Shown: positions 30,717 through 36,685 of the stretch, one piece after another
Layout: each line of letters begins with the position of its first letter
Numbering within the stretch: position 1 is the stretch's first letter
Virus record (IMG/VR): IMGVR_UViG_3300037264_006101
Span: 1-36,685 of that record
DNA from: a virus
Strand: one strand, 5' to 3'
Length of the DNA: 36,685 nt
The notes under the pieces: model-generated
Database searches by the model: none
Seen by the model: the letters and a program-made list of their open reading frames with translations, nothing else
Told to the model about the DNA's origin: nothing
Made by a program: the position numbers and the translations under genes

Positions 30717-31135
30717 CCGTCCGCTCGCGACTTGCCGTGCAGCGCGCCGCGCCCTTTGTTCTTCTCGCTCTTGGCGACGATGGCCGCGGTGAGGTCAACG
30801 CCAACGCAGTCCGCCAGGCGGTAGACCTCGAGCACGGCAAGCTCGAGGTCGATGAGCACGTCCGAGCGCTCGTCGCGCCTCCATCGCTCGGCCGCGTCGC
30901 ACACCCTGGCGATGATCGGCCAGACGAGCACCTCGATGCGCTCGTGCCTGGTCGCCAAGGTTGGCCTGCGGCACCGAATGCGCCCGTCGCTCCACTCCCC
31001 TCCCGTGAGGTCGTGGAGCATGACGAGCAGGCGGATGGCCGCGTCGGCAAGCTCCTCCTCGAGCGGGTCTCCTCCGAGTCCGTTCGCAACCGCCCCGTCA
31101 CACGTACAGGGTTCATTTGTGATCTCTGGATGCAT
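30713..31135 (-). CDS. MazG-like nucleotide pyrophosphohydrolase fragment (C-terminal half)
   Basis: The 140 residues start at ATG 31135, two bases after the preceding stop. MazG-like features: DPLEEELADAAIRLLVML (EELAD) and, near the end, YRLADCVGVDLTAAIVAKSE with EKNKGRGALHGKS, the usual C-terminal end of short MazG-like enzymes (N-K-x-R-x-x-x-H-G-K). Missing from it is the N-terminal helix with 'ExxxE' for metal; a matching piece is at 32943-33158. An insert of about 75 residues separates the two motifs. Possibly the second half of a split enzyme that removes (d)NTPs or alarmones. Confidence 0.7.
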   Translation of the reverse strand: MHPEITNEPCTCDGAVANGLGGDPLEEELADAAIRLLVMLHDLTGGEWSDGRIRCRRPTLATRHERIEVLVWPIIARVCDAAERWRRDERSDVLIDLELAVLEVYRLADCVGVDLTAAIVAKSEKNKGRGALHGKSRADG

Positions 31136-31137
31136 GG

Positions 31138-31368
31138 TCACAACCCACCGTGCATCATCGACCGTAGGGCCTTGCGGAGCGCGGTGCATGCCGCAAGGTC
31201 GAGAAGTACAACCAGCGTAGGCATCCCGGCGCTCCCGGCCTTGCGGTCCTCCTCTGTCGGTCTGCCGATGCCCAGACAGACCTCCTCGCGCCCGTAGCCT
31301 CCCGTTACGTGCAGGACCATGCCGTCCTCGCAGGGGATGATCACCTCGTCGAATGCTTCTTCACCCAT
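31138..31368 (-). CDS. Small protein of unknown function
   Basis: ATG 31368 opens 76 residues (MGEEAFDEVIIPCEDGMVLH). Strands (VLHVTGGYGREEVCLGIG) precede a helix (LLDLAACTALRKALRSM). It overlaps the preceding gene by eight bases. No family was recognised. Confidence 0.7.
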   Translation of the reverse strand: MGEEAFDEVIIPCEDGMVLHVTGGYGREEVCLGIGRPTEEDRKAGSAGMPTLVVLLDLAACTALRKALRSMMHGGL

Positions 31369-31633
31369 GGTTCGCCTCCTCGCGCAGGACGCATTCCCAG
31401 CACAAGTAGTGTCCGTCTCCCTGACATCCACCATTGGCCGGTGTGCCGGGAGCAAACATGTCGCAGCGATGGTCGGGGTCGCGGACGCCTGGGGTGCCGT
31501 CAGGAACAGTGCGGAATCGTCCGTTGATGCGGCCCCACACGGCCTGGCACCCGATGCACACGACGCTCTTGTCTATGAGCGCCCAGTCACGCTCACCACA
31601 CGAGCACGGCGCGGTTGACACAAGGCGAATCAT
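31361..31633 (-). CDS. Small protein with two zinc-like motifs
   Basis: The 90 residues begin MIRLVSTAPCSCGERDWALI. CSCG with CIGC forms one likely ribbon; HRCDMFAPG with CQGDGHYLCWEC forms a second. The double site and small size fit a nucleic-acid- or protein-binding adaptor. The start overlaps the preceding gene (ATGA). Codons are poorer in GC than the window average. Confidence 0.73.
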   Translation of the reverse strand: MIRLVSTAPCSCGERDWALIDKSVVCIGCQAVWGRINGRFRTVPDGTPGVRDPDHRCDMFAPGTPANGGCQGDGHYLCWECVLREEANHG

Positions 31634-31827
31634 TCCACGACCCTCCACAGCCAAGACTTCATGCCCTTGGGAGTTTCGTCTTCATCGGTCCAGCGCAGCG
31701 TAGCGCCGCAGTGTTCGCACTCGAAATCGACGCGGCTCTCGGCTCCCGCCGGATGCCGTTGCTGTACCTCGCACGATTCACACCGTACCCAGCCGCGATA
31801 GCACCAACGTCCGATCTCGGTGGTCAT
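31630..31827 (-). CDS. Small zinc-ribbon-like protein
   Basis: This 65-residue protein (MTTEIGRWCYRGWVRCESCE) has CESC and, 22 residues later, CEHC before GATLRWTDEDE. The pattern is a short zinc ribbon. It is coupled by ATGA to genes on both sides. Function unknown. Confidence 0.72.
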   Translation of the reverse strand: MTTEIGRWCYRGWVRCESCEVQQRHPAGAESRVDFECEHCGATLRWTDEDETPKGMKSWLWRVVE

Positions 31828-32087
31828 GGTGCCACCGGAGACACGGCGTCGCAGGACACGCACCCGGCCTTGCCGCGTAGCCAGCACACCCACTGGCCGC
31901 TCGGTAGTCGCTGCGCCGGTTCACGCACGACCATCGCGGCCTTCGTGATCGGCCCTCCCAGGATCGCGTGGTAGTCCACGACGGTACCGACCTGCAGCCA
32001 CTTGTGGCGATCCCACTCGGACAACATCGTCTCCCGTCGTCGGCGTGCCGCCTTGCGGTCCATTGCCTTTCCAACCCACGGGCTCAT
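31824..32087 (-). CDS. Small protein of unknown function
   Basis: The 87 residues start MSPWVGKAMDRKAARRRRET. A basic helix leads to VGTVVDYHAILGGPITKAAM and QWVCWLRGKAGCVSCDAVSP, a beta-rich segment with CVSC. The 'VVDYHAILGGP...K' and 'WLxGKxGCV' patterns look conserved and phage-like, but no family name can be given. Confidence 0.73.
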   Translation of the reverse strand: MSPWVGKAMDRKAARRRRETMLSEWDRHKWLQVGTVVDYHAILGGPITKAAMVVREPAQRLPSGQWVCWLRGKAGCVSCDAVSPVAP

Positions 32088-32368
32088 CGCTGTACCTCCT
32101 CTGTCCACTCAGCCAGAGCACGCGCCTCCGCGATGAATCGTCGAATGGATCCGTTGTCGAGCCCCCGACCCTCGCTGACATGGGCCGCCCACTGGACTGC
32201 GATGGTGGCTCCGTAGACGGACAGGAAGCGGTCGCGAGCAACTTTCTCCCACGACCCGTCGTCGGTAATGCTCTTACCGGCACGACACTTACGGCAACGC
32301 TCTGCGTCTTCTCGGAGCGCCCGCTCGCCAATGGCCTGATCGCTGTTCCACTGCGCCTCGCCGCTCAT
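32084..32368 (-). CDS. Unknown protein, paralogue of the gene at 26260-26451
   Basis: The 94 residues begin MSGEAQWNSDQAIGERALRE. CRKCRAGKS near residue 27 may be half a zinc site. The C-terminal part RFLSVYGATIAVQWAAHVSE aligns with the small gene at 26260, including VYGA and a glycine-rich turn (EGRG). This suggests a duplication. ATGA overlaps on both sides. Confidence 0.73.
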   Translation of the reverse strand: MSGEAQWNSDQAIGERALREDAERCRKCRAGKSITDDGSWEKVARDRFLSVYGATIAVQWAAHVSEGRGLDNGSIRRFIAEARALAEWTEEVQR

Positions 32369-32715
32369 GGTGCCTCCCCGTGCATGTCCCTGGCTCTCCA
32401 CCAGGACCAGTAGATCGCGCTTGCGATGGCGACGGTCTCCTCGGTGATCGTGTAGCCCGCGCCCCGGGTCACGATCACGTCCGCGATGTGCTCGCCCTCG
32501 TGCCCCACGCGCATGTCGCTCAGCCTTGCGTGCGAGCGACCGTCCTCGTCCAGGTCGCAGACGATCTTAGCTCCGGGAGGACTCGCACCCATGGCGTTGC
32601 CGTCGGTCACGGCGAAATGCACCTTCGGCGGCCGGTTTCCGGCATCGCTCATCGGCGCGTAGGTCGCCGTGCTCTTGTCGTGTGCAAGATCGGAATCGAA
32701 TCGTGGTTGCGTCAT
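32365..32715 (-). CDS. Unknown protein
   Basis: The 116 residues (MTQPRFDSDLAHDKSTATYA) look beta-rich (KVHFAVTDGNAMGASPPGAK, RSHARLSDMRVGHEGEHIAD) with a C-terminal helix (TEETVAIASAIYWSWWRARD). The N-terminal 30 residues are polar and probably flexible. No family was recognised. It follows the zinc-type gene at 32719 after three bases. Confidence 0.72.
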   Translation of the reverse strand: MTQPRFDSDLAHDKSTATYAPMSDAGNRPPKVHFAVTDGNAMGASPPGAKIVCDLDEDGRSHARLSDMRVGHEGEHIADVIVTRGAGYTITEETVAIASAIYWSWWRARDMHGEAP

Positions 32716-32718
32716 GTG

Positions 32719-32946
32719 TTAACCTCGCCCTGTTTTTCTCTCGCTGTTTACCAGCACGACCGTCGTCCGTGAGCGCCTGCGGGGCTTTCGTCGGGGCTTG
32801 CACTTGGGGCAGAAGTCCTTGCCGCCCTCGGCAACGTGCTTCCAACCGGCCCGTTTCAACTCCTCACGCATCTGGTGGGCATAGAAGCAACGCCGCGAAA
32901 GTCCGACGCTTCCGCACTTGTCGCAACGAACCTCAATGAAAATCAC
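32719..32946 (-). CDS. Small zinc-ribbon protein with basic tail
   Basis: The 75 residues begin MIFIEVRCDKCGSVGLSRRC. CDKC and CPKC flank a helix (AHQMREELKRAGWKHVAEGG), a classical zinc ribbon with helix insert. The tail is basic (KPRRKPRRRSRTT). A DNA- or RNA-binding role is likely. Its end shares a 13-base direct repeat with the end of the next gene upstream. Confidence 0.78.
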   Translation of the reverse strand: MIFIEVRCDKCGSVGLSRRCFYAHQMREELKRAGWKHVAEGGKDFCPKCKPRRKPRRRSRTTVVLVNSERKTGRG

Positions 32947-33158
32947 GGTCGGCCTCCGTTCTCTGCGCGTTGACTTCTCTCGCTGTTAAATCCGTGGTCA
33001 GGGGCGAGTACCTTGACGTGCGCGGCGGCCTCGTTCAGCTCCGTGATGACGAGCATGCACTTGCCCAGCAGGTTGTCCCACGAGCAGGGCTCGAAGCCGT
33101 TGGACGCGATGACCGCCGCGGCCTCCCGCGCCAGATCATTCGGGCTCACCTCAGCCAT
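32943..33158 (-). CDS. MazG-like fragment (N-terminal half)
   Basis: The 71 residues (MAEVSPNDLAREAAAVIASN) contain NGFEPCSWDNLLGKCMLVIT and ELNEAAAHV, which match the first helices of MazG-like nucleotide pyrophosphohydrolases (a W near GF, then 'KxMLxxTELxEA'). The protein stops at the point where the second half would follow. The matching second half lies at 30713-31135. The two may act together as a split enzyme, or this may be a remnant. The C-terminal NSERSQRAENGG is unlike the family. Confidence 0.65.
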   Translation of the reverse strand: MAEVSPNDLAREAAAVIASNGFEPCSWDNLLGKCMLVITELNEAAAHVKVLAPDHGFNSERSQRAENGGRP

Positions 33159-33424
33159 TGCGCCTCCTGCATCGTTCGCCAGTGGGCTGGAGGAACCCAC
33201 AAGGGATTGCCCATACGCGCCCCGTCGGCGTCGCGCCGGCACACGTAGGCCGACCCGTCCTTCACCTCGATCAGCTCTGCAAGGTCCCAGCGGTCACCTT
33301 TCTCGACCCTGGGCGAGGCCGTCCACGCTCCGCACCACACGGCGCAGGTTCGGCGACGCGACCCGGCGTCCCCGAGCGCCTCCAGCTCTCCGTTGTCGTT
33401 GGTCCAGTCAGCCATGTCGCCCAT
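33146..33424 (-). CDS. Unknown small protein
   Basis: The 92 residues begin MGDMADWTNDNGELEALGDA. A shorter start at the next Met (33415) is possible. It has CAVWCGAWTA and is otherwise beta-rich (AELIEVKDGSAYVCRRDADG). No known family. It overlaps the next gene downstream by 13 bases. Confidence 0.7.
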   Translation of the reverse strand: MGDMADWTNDNGELEALGDAGSRRRTCAVWCGAWTASPRVEKGDRWDLAELIEVKDGSAYVCRRDADGARMGNPLWVPPAHWRTMQEAQWLR

Positions 33425-33599
33425 GCTCCGCCTCCCTCGTCATCAGCTCCTCGTGCTCCAGCAGGAGCGCGGCGATGGCGCGCGCTCCCTTCTCGATCCT
33501 CAGCCACGGCTGTCCGTTGCGGAGGATGTCGATCCTGCACTCGCCCATCACGTCGACGAACTCGTACTTGCCGCCCAGCACTTTGATGTGACGCTCCAT
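33408..33599 (-). CDS. Short protein of unknown function
   Basis: ATG 33599 follows AGGAGGTG; 63 residues (MERHIKVLGGKYEFVDVMGE). A three-strand sheet (CRIDILRNGQPWLRIEKGAR) leads to a helix (AIAALLLEHEELMTREAEH). Small, soluble, no family recognised. Confidence 0.7.
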   Translation of the reverse strand: MERHIKVLGGKYEFVDVMGECRIDILRNGQPWLRIEKGARAIAALLLEHEELMTREAEHGRHG

Positions 33600-33609
33600 G
33601 CTGCACCTC

Positions 33610-34272
33610 CTACTCGAACGGGACGCACTGGGCGCAGTAGCAGGCCGCTCCGGGGATGCCGTCGCAGTCTTCACCGCACGAGCAGCAGAGCTGCTTGCCC
33701 GTGATGAGCGCGAAGAGGCGCGCGACGGCCTCCTGCGCATAGAGTAGTCGCGAACCGGGCACGCTGCCTACACTCCACAAGGCAGACTCCGAGTCCGGCC
33801 CCGCGTCCTCTACGGCCCGAAGCCAGCCATGCTGTCCGTCGCGAAGCGCGGCCGATAGCTCGTCGCCGCAGGCGCGTGCCACCGGCTCCTGCTCGTCGCC
33901 GAGGATCGTGGCGAGGTCATGCTCCGCAACCTCGCGCTCCCAGTCGACGAGCCCGCTGCTGCCTCCGATAGATGCCTTCTCGCGCAGGTACTCCCCGCGA
34001 GCGCCAGCGATCCAGGCGAGCCTTCCGATCGCGTCGGCCGGCCCGTAGGCGAAGACCACGTGGTCGATGTCCCCGCCGACGTAGAGCGACCTGTTCCGCA
34101 GGCACACGGCCTCGAAGGAGTAGGCGGAGTCCCAGTGGCTGTCGCGATGTCGTGCCGCACACCATCGGTCGAGACCGTGCGGGTCGACCCCGTTGCAGCG
34201 GAGGACGTGCTCGGCGAAGGCGGCGCGGGCCTGCCGTCGCACGCGCGCCTCGTAGTCTCTTCGGCTGATCAT
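33610..34272 (-). CDS. Unknown protein with Cys-rich C-terminus
   Basis: The 220 residues start MISRRDYEARVRRQARAAFA in an ATGA overlap. The central part has DIDHVVFAYGPADAIGRLAW and helices. The C-terminal 30 residues hold CCSCGEDCDGIPGAACYCAQC, enough Cys for a zinc site. It may be an early accessory factor. No family recognised. Confidence 0.73.
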   Translation of the reverse strand: MISRRDYEARVRRQARAAFAEHVLRCNGVDPHGLDRWCAARHRDSHWDSAYSFEAVCLRNRSLYVGGDIDHVVFAYGPADAIGRLAWIAGARGEYLREKASIGGSSGLVDWEREVAEHDLATILGDEQEPVARACGDELSAALRDGQHGWLRAVEDAGPDSESALWSVGSVPGSRLLYAQEAVARLFALITGKQLCCSCGEDCDGIPGAACYCAQCVPFE

Positions 34273-34610
34273 AGCCCGGCTCCCTCCACGACCGCCTCGA
34301 GCTGCTCTGCGCATCGCTCGAGCTTCTCCGCGCTGAGCCTCGCGCAGACCGTCTGCTCCTTGCGCAGCATGTCGGCGAAGCGCAGCCACTCGACGCTCAG
34401 CTGGCGTAGGTCGCCGCCGAGCCGATCCACTGCATCAGCGGCCCGCAGTAGCTTCCCGTCGGCCGTGCCGGGGCTCGCGGCCCGCAGCTTGCGCGACAGG
34501 TGGAGGAGCGCCACGGCGACCTCGTCGCCGGCGTACTCGACGCTCACGATGTTCCCGTCGTCCAGGCGCAGGTGCCATCCGCGCTCGTTGGCGAACAGTG
34601 CCGCGCTCAC
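34269..34610 (-). CDS. Unknown mainly helical protein
   Basis: GTG 34610 overlaps the preceding stop as GTGA; 113 residues (VSAALFANERGWHLRLDDGN). After a short beta start (IVSVEYAGDEVAVALLHL), helices dominate (ADGKLLRAADAVDRLGGDLR, AEKLERCAEQLEAVVEGAGL). It could be a coiled-coil or oligomerising factor. No family recognised. Confidence 0.7.
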   Translation of the reverse strand: MSAALFANERGWHLRLDDGNIVSVEYAGDEVAVALLHLSRKLRAASPGTADGKLLRAADAVDRLGGDLRQLSVEWLRFADMLRKEQTVCARLSAEKLERCAEQLEAVVEGAGL

Positions 34611-34906
34611 ATCGTCCTCACTTCCGCGACTCGCGCGGAGGCCCACGAGTCCTCCTCGTCCCAGTAGATACCATTGGCCATCCAGTCGAGCACGGTGGTC
34701 AGCCCGGCAACCTTCAGCTCCTCCCCGTCGGCTCCGTACAGCACGACCTCGATGCATGCCACCTGCACGCGATCGCATCGATTGATGCCGGCCGCCACCT
34801 GCTGCAGAAGCTCGGGCACGTTGCGCTCCCACTCGCACCGGCCGCAACGGGCCGACCCGAACGAGGCATCGAACTCACAGCTCTCGCACTTCCTTTGTTC
34901 GCTCAT
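34607..34906 (-). CDS. Small protein with N-terminal zinc-like motifs
   Basis: The 99 residues begin MSEQRKCESCEFDASFGSAR, followed by CGRCEWERNVPELLQQ. CESC and CGRC sit 13 residues apart, a zinc ribbon. Then comes an alpha/beta part (RVQVACIEVVLYGADGEELK, GLTTVLDWMANGIYWDEED). The overlap with the RuvC-like gene is four bases. Function unknown. Confidence 0.73.
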   Translation of the reverse strand: MSEQRKCESCEFDASFGSARCGRCEWERNVPELLQQVAAGINRCDRVQVACIEVVLYGADGEELKVAGLTTVLDWMANGIYWDEEDSWASARVAEVRTM

Positions 34907-35424
34907 CTTCCTTGCTCCCTTCGACGGCCTTTGGCCGCCTCATCGATCAGTCTCAACGCCTCGGTCCTGTGCGCCCACGCGGCGATGCACAGCGCCTCGG
35001 CCTCGTCGTCTCCGACATCAACCTTGTATGCGGCACGCACGTACGCCACGGCCATCGGCTTCGTCGCTGCTCCGTTGCCGAGCACGTCCTTGCGCCACGT
35101 GGCCGGCACGACGCGGCCGATCCGCTTGGCGCCGACGCCGGCCAGCTCGAGGGCGAGCGCCCAACGTCCCCACGCCGCACCCATGCCGAAGTACGTCTTG
35201 AAGTTGCCGCGCCCGCCAGCCCACCCCGCGGTCCACCTCTCTGCGCCCACGACGAGATAGCAGCCGCCTCGCGACGCTGCGTCCTGCGCGCCCATCGCCG
35301 CGTCGACCAGCTCCTGCCCTCGGCGCACGGCACCGGAGGCGACGCGCCTGCCGCTTGCATCTAGCAGGCCCCACCCGCTTCGCTCGCCGGGGTCGATGCC
35401 TAGCGCGAAGAACGAGCGCGTCAT
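34903..35424 (-). CDS. RuvC-like Holliday junction resolvase
   Basis: It is a candidate for cutting branched DNA before packaging or during recombination. ATG 35424 (ATGA overlap) opens 173 residues. The RNase H-fold catalytic acids are visible: Asp 11 in LGIDPGERSGWGLL, Glu 62 in VVGAERW, and Asp 139/140 with Glu 141 in VGDDEAEALCIAAWA. GRGNFKTYFGMGAAWGRW between them resembles phage RuvC-like proteins. The C-terminus is basic (AKGRRREQGR). Length is a little above cellular RuvC but usual for phage versions. Context in the early gene block supports a DNA metabolism role. Confidence 0.87.
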   Translation of the reverse strand: MTRSFFALGIDPGERSGWGLLDASGRRVASGAVRRGQELVDAAMGAQDAASRGGCYLVVGAERWTAGWAGGRGNFKTYFGMGAAWGRWALALELAGVGAKRIGRVVPATWRKDVLGNGAATKPMAVAYVRAAYKVDVGDDEAEALCIAAWAHRTEALRLIDEAAKGRRREQGR

Positions 35425-35708
35425 CAGAACAGCCCTCCGGGAGGCTCGCTGCCGGTCTGCTTGCGCGGGGCTCGCGCTGCGGACCGCCTCGGCTTCTCCC
35501 GCCTCGGCTCGGGCTTCGCCCCAGCGAGCACCTCCGGGCGCACGACGTGCGTCTCGCTCTGGCATGCGTCGCAGTAGTGCTGCGCCGTGCGGACTCCTTG
35601 TGCGTCCATGAAGCGCACGGTCCACCCGCACGGAAGAGCATGGGAGAGGCGCGACGGTGCCTGCTCTGCCGCGCACCCATCGCACCTATAGATCAGCATC
35701 GTCCTCAT
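35424..35708 (-). CDS. Small zinc-binding-like protein with basic tail
   Basis: The 94 residues start MRTMLIYRCDGCAAEQAPSR; a Met three residues later is possible. CDGC and CDACQ give one ribbon-like site. The C-terminal 40 residues are Pro/Arg/Lys-rich (KPEPRREKPRRSAARAPRKQ) and likely bind nucleic acid. It overlaps its upstream neighbour by 23 bases. Confidence 0.74.
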   Translation of the reverse strand: MRTMLIYRCDGCAAEQAPSRLSHALPCGWTVRFMDAQGVRTAQHYCDACQSETHVVRPEVLAGAKPEPRREKPRRSAARAPRKQTGSEPPGGLF

Positions 35709-36312
35709 CCTCCTCGGCCTCCGCCCGCGGCTCGTCGCGATAGGCAGACGGGACGAAGCGGTGCGGCGGCGGCTCGCCGTTGAACAGCCAGTTGGGCATG
35801 ACGTCCACTCGTCGGCATCGCCTCGCCGCGGACGCCTGGCGCTCGAGCCTGTCGCCGGATGTCATGCCAGCATCAAGCTCCCCCCACCACCTCGTGACGT
35901 GCTCCAGCAGCATGTCGCGCTTGCGAGCGATGTCGTCGTCCTCCCCTCCCGCCTCCGCGATGAGGCGGTACGTGTCCATCGCCTCGAGCAGGATCAGCAG
36001 GTTGCCGAGGCCCAGGCTCTCGAGCTTCGCCACCTCCTCGCGCCACTGCACGAACCTCCGTGCCGTCTTGCGGTCGTCCGTCTCGGCCCTCGCTCGCCTA
36101 CCTCGCTCGAGGGTCGCGAAGACCTCGTTGTTGTCGTCCGGCACCATCGCGGGTCGGTCTGGCAGGGCCAGCGGCCTGTAGGCACCCATCTGCTCCATGA
36201 CGCCGTTGGCGATGGCCAGGCGGCTCGCCAGCTTGAGCGGAACGGTGCATCCGCTGCCGACCCCGCTCAGCGCCTCCTCCACGATCACAAGCCACCCTCT
36301 GACCTCCATCAT
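35686..36312 (-). CDS. Unknown protein downstream of a replication-initiator-like gene
   Basis: The 208 residues begin MMEVRGWLVIVEEALSGVGS in an ATGA overlap. Helices dominate (KLASRLAIANGVMEQMGAYR, VQWREEVAKLESLGLGNLLI), and the C-terminus is very acidic (EPRAEAEEDEDDADL). No known replication family was recognised, but the location directly after the initiator-like gene and the charged helices would fit a helicase-loader or adaptor. Confidence 0.72.
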   Translation of the reverse strand: MMEVRGWLVIVEEALSGVGSGCTVPLKLASRLAIANGVMEQMGAYRPLALPDRPAMVPDDNNEVFATLERGRRARAETDDRKTARRFVQWREEVAKLESLGLGNLLILLEAMDTYRLIAEAGGEDDDIARKRDMLLEHVTRWWGELDAGMTSGDRLERQASAARRCRRVDVMPNWLFNGEPPPHRFVPSAYRDEPRAEAEEDEDDADL

Positions 36313-36685
36313 CGTCCTTGCTCCTTCAGCGCCGCGCGCAGCTCCTTGTTGAGTCGGTTGTACGTCTCCAGGTCCCCGGCGCCACGCGCCTTCTCGGCCC
36401 GCTCCTCGAGTCGTCGCAGCCGCTGATCCCTCGCGGGCACCTGGGCGCTGCGGACCCCGCCGGCTCGCTCGATGTGGCCCTCGACCGTCTCGCAGCTCCT
36501 GAACAGGGTGCGGATGTCGAGGTAGGTCGTGCCCGTCTCGTTCTCGCCATTGTGATACGGCGAGGCCAGTGCGCCATCCACCGCCAGCTTCAGCTCGTCC
36601 ACCGTGAACTTGTCCTGCACGAGGCGCGTTCGGATCTTCTGCGCCCTGTCCGGGCTCAGCCTCGCTCGCTCCTTCCCGGTCGCCA
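36309..36685 (-). CDS. Replication-initiator-like protein, C-terminal part (N-terminus beyond window)
   Basis: The frame is open from the window edge to the stop at 36309, giving 125 visible residues. The first part (LSPDRAQKIRTRLVQDKFTV, DELKLAVDGALASPYHNGEN, GTTYLDIRTLFRSCETVEGH) matches a C-terminal module I know from phage replication and helix-turn-helix proteins: an arginine helix, 'FTVDELKxAVDG', 'SPYHNG' and 'YLDIRTLFRS'. The rest is charged helix (RRLEERAEKARGAGDLETYN). It should bind the origin or a helicase partner. The N-terminal DNA-binding part cannot be seen. Confidence 0.78.
   Translation of the reverse strand, partial: ATGKERARLSPDRAQKIRTRLVQDKFTVDELKLAVDGALASPYHNGENETGTTYLDIRTLFRSCETVEGHIERAGGVRSAQVPARDQRLRRLEERAEKARGAGDLETYNRLNKELRAALKEQGR

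Noticed and set aside
1-36685. tRNA genes and CRISPR arrays
   Set aside because: No cloverleaf with CCA-like end and no regularly spaced direct repeats were seen by eye.

Overview
The window looks like about 37 kb of a high-GC tailed-phage or prophage genome. By eye roughly two thirds of bases are G or C, with strong Shine-Dalgarno sites of the GGAGG type. About 63 genes are supported. All but one lie on the minus strand, so the genome reads from base 36685 down to base 1. Genes are packed head to tail with ATGA, GTGA or TGATG overlaps, as expected of long, translationally coupled phage operons. No tRNA, rRNA, CRISPR array, insertion sequence, integrase or lysis gene was seen. The host cannot be named; the high GC only suggests a high-GC bacterium.

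In order of transcription, 36.7-24.8 kb holds replication and early genes. These start with the C-terminal part of a replication-initiator-like protein, then a RuvC-like resolvase and a long run of very small genes, many with CxxC zinc-knuckle motifs. Recognisable members are two MazG-like pieces (32943-33158 and 30713-31135), a RadC/JAB-domain protein, a nucleoside 2-deoxyribosyltransferase-like protein fused to a zinc ribbon, a Myb/SANT-like protein, and an Ala/Trp-repeat protein. One plus-strand gene (24528-24830) interrupts the array just before the terminase genes.

Packaging genes follow: a small terminase-like protein (23722-24435) and the large terminase (21705-23747). The large terminase carries a 142-residue endonuclease-free intein with class 3 features, inserted into its ATP-binding loop. 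After a 262-base non-coding stretch with paired GCTTGACCT repeats comes an accessory block of about 10 kb (11.3-21.4 kb). It holds a YkgJ-type Cys-cluster protein, a uracil-DNA-glycosylase-like protein, a J-domain protein, a beta-class amino-methyltransferase, a ParB-like protein, a C5-cytosine methyltransferase and many small unknown genes. Part of this block is visibly poorer in GC.

The head module ends the window: a PBSX-type portal (9498-11294), two small head or connector candidates, a MuF-like head morphogenesis protein, a giant protease fusion (2120-6919), a scaffold-like protein with a probable nested start, and an HK97-type major capsid protein cut by the window edge.

The most unusual object is the 1599-residue fusion. 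From N- to C-terminus it has an HxH repeat tract, a Pol-beta-type nucleotidyltransferase with an intact catalytic signature, a LigD-like phosphoesterase region, an ATP-dependent DNA-ligase-like domain and an XkdF-like prohead protease. In the ligase-like domain the catalytic lysine and its neighbouring aspartate are replaced by Glu and Asn. It sits exactly where a head maturation protease is expected, so DNA-end-processing domains appear to be tied to capsid assembly. All functions below are inferred from motifs and gene order; no database search was possible.
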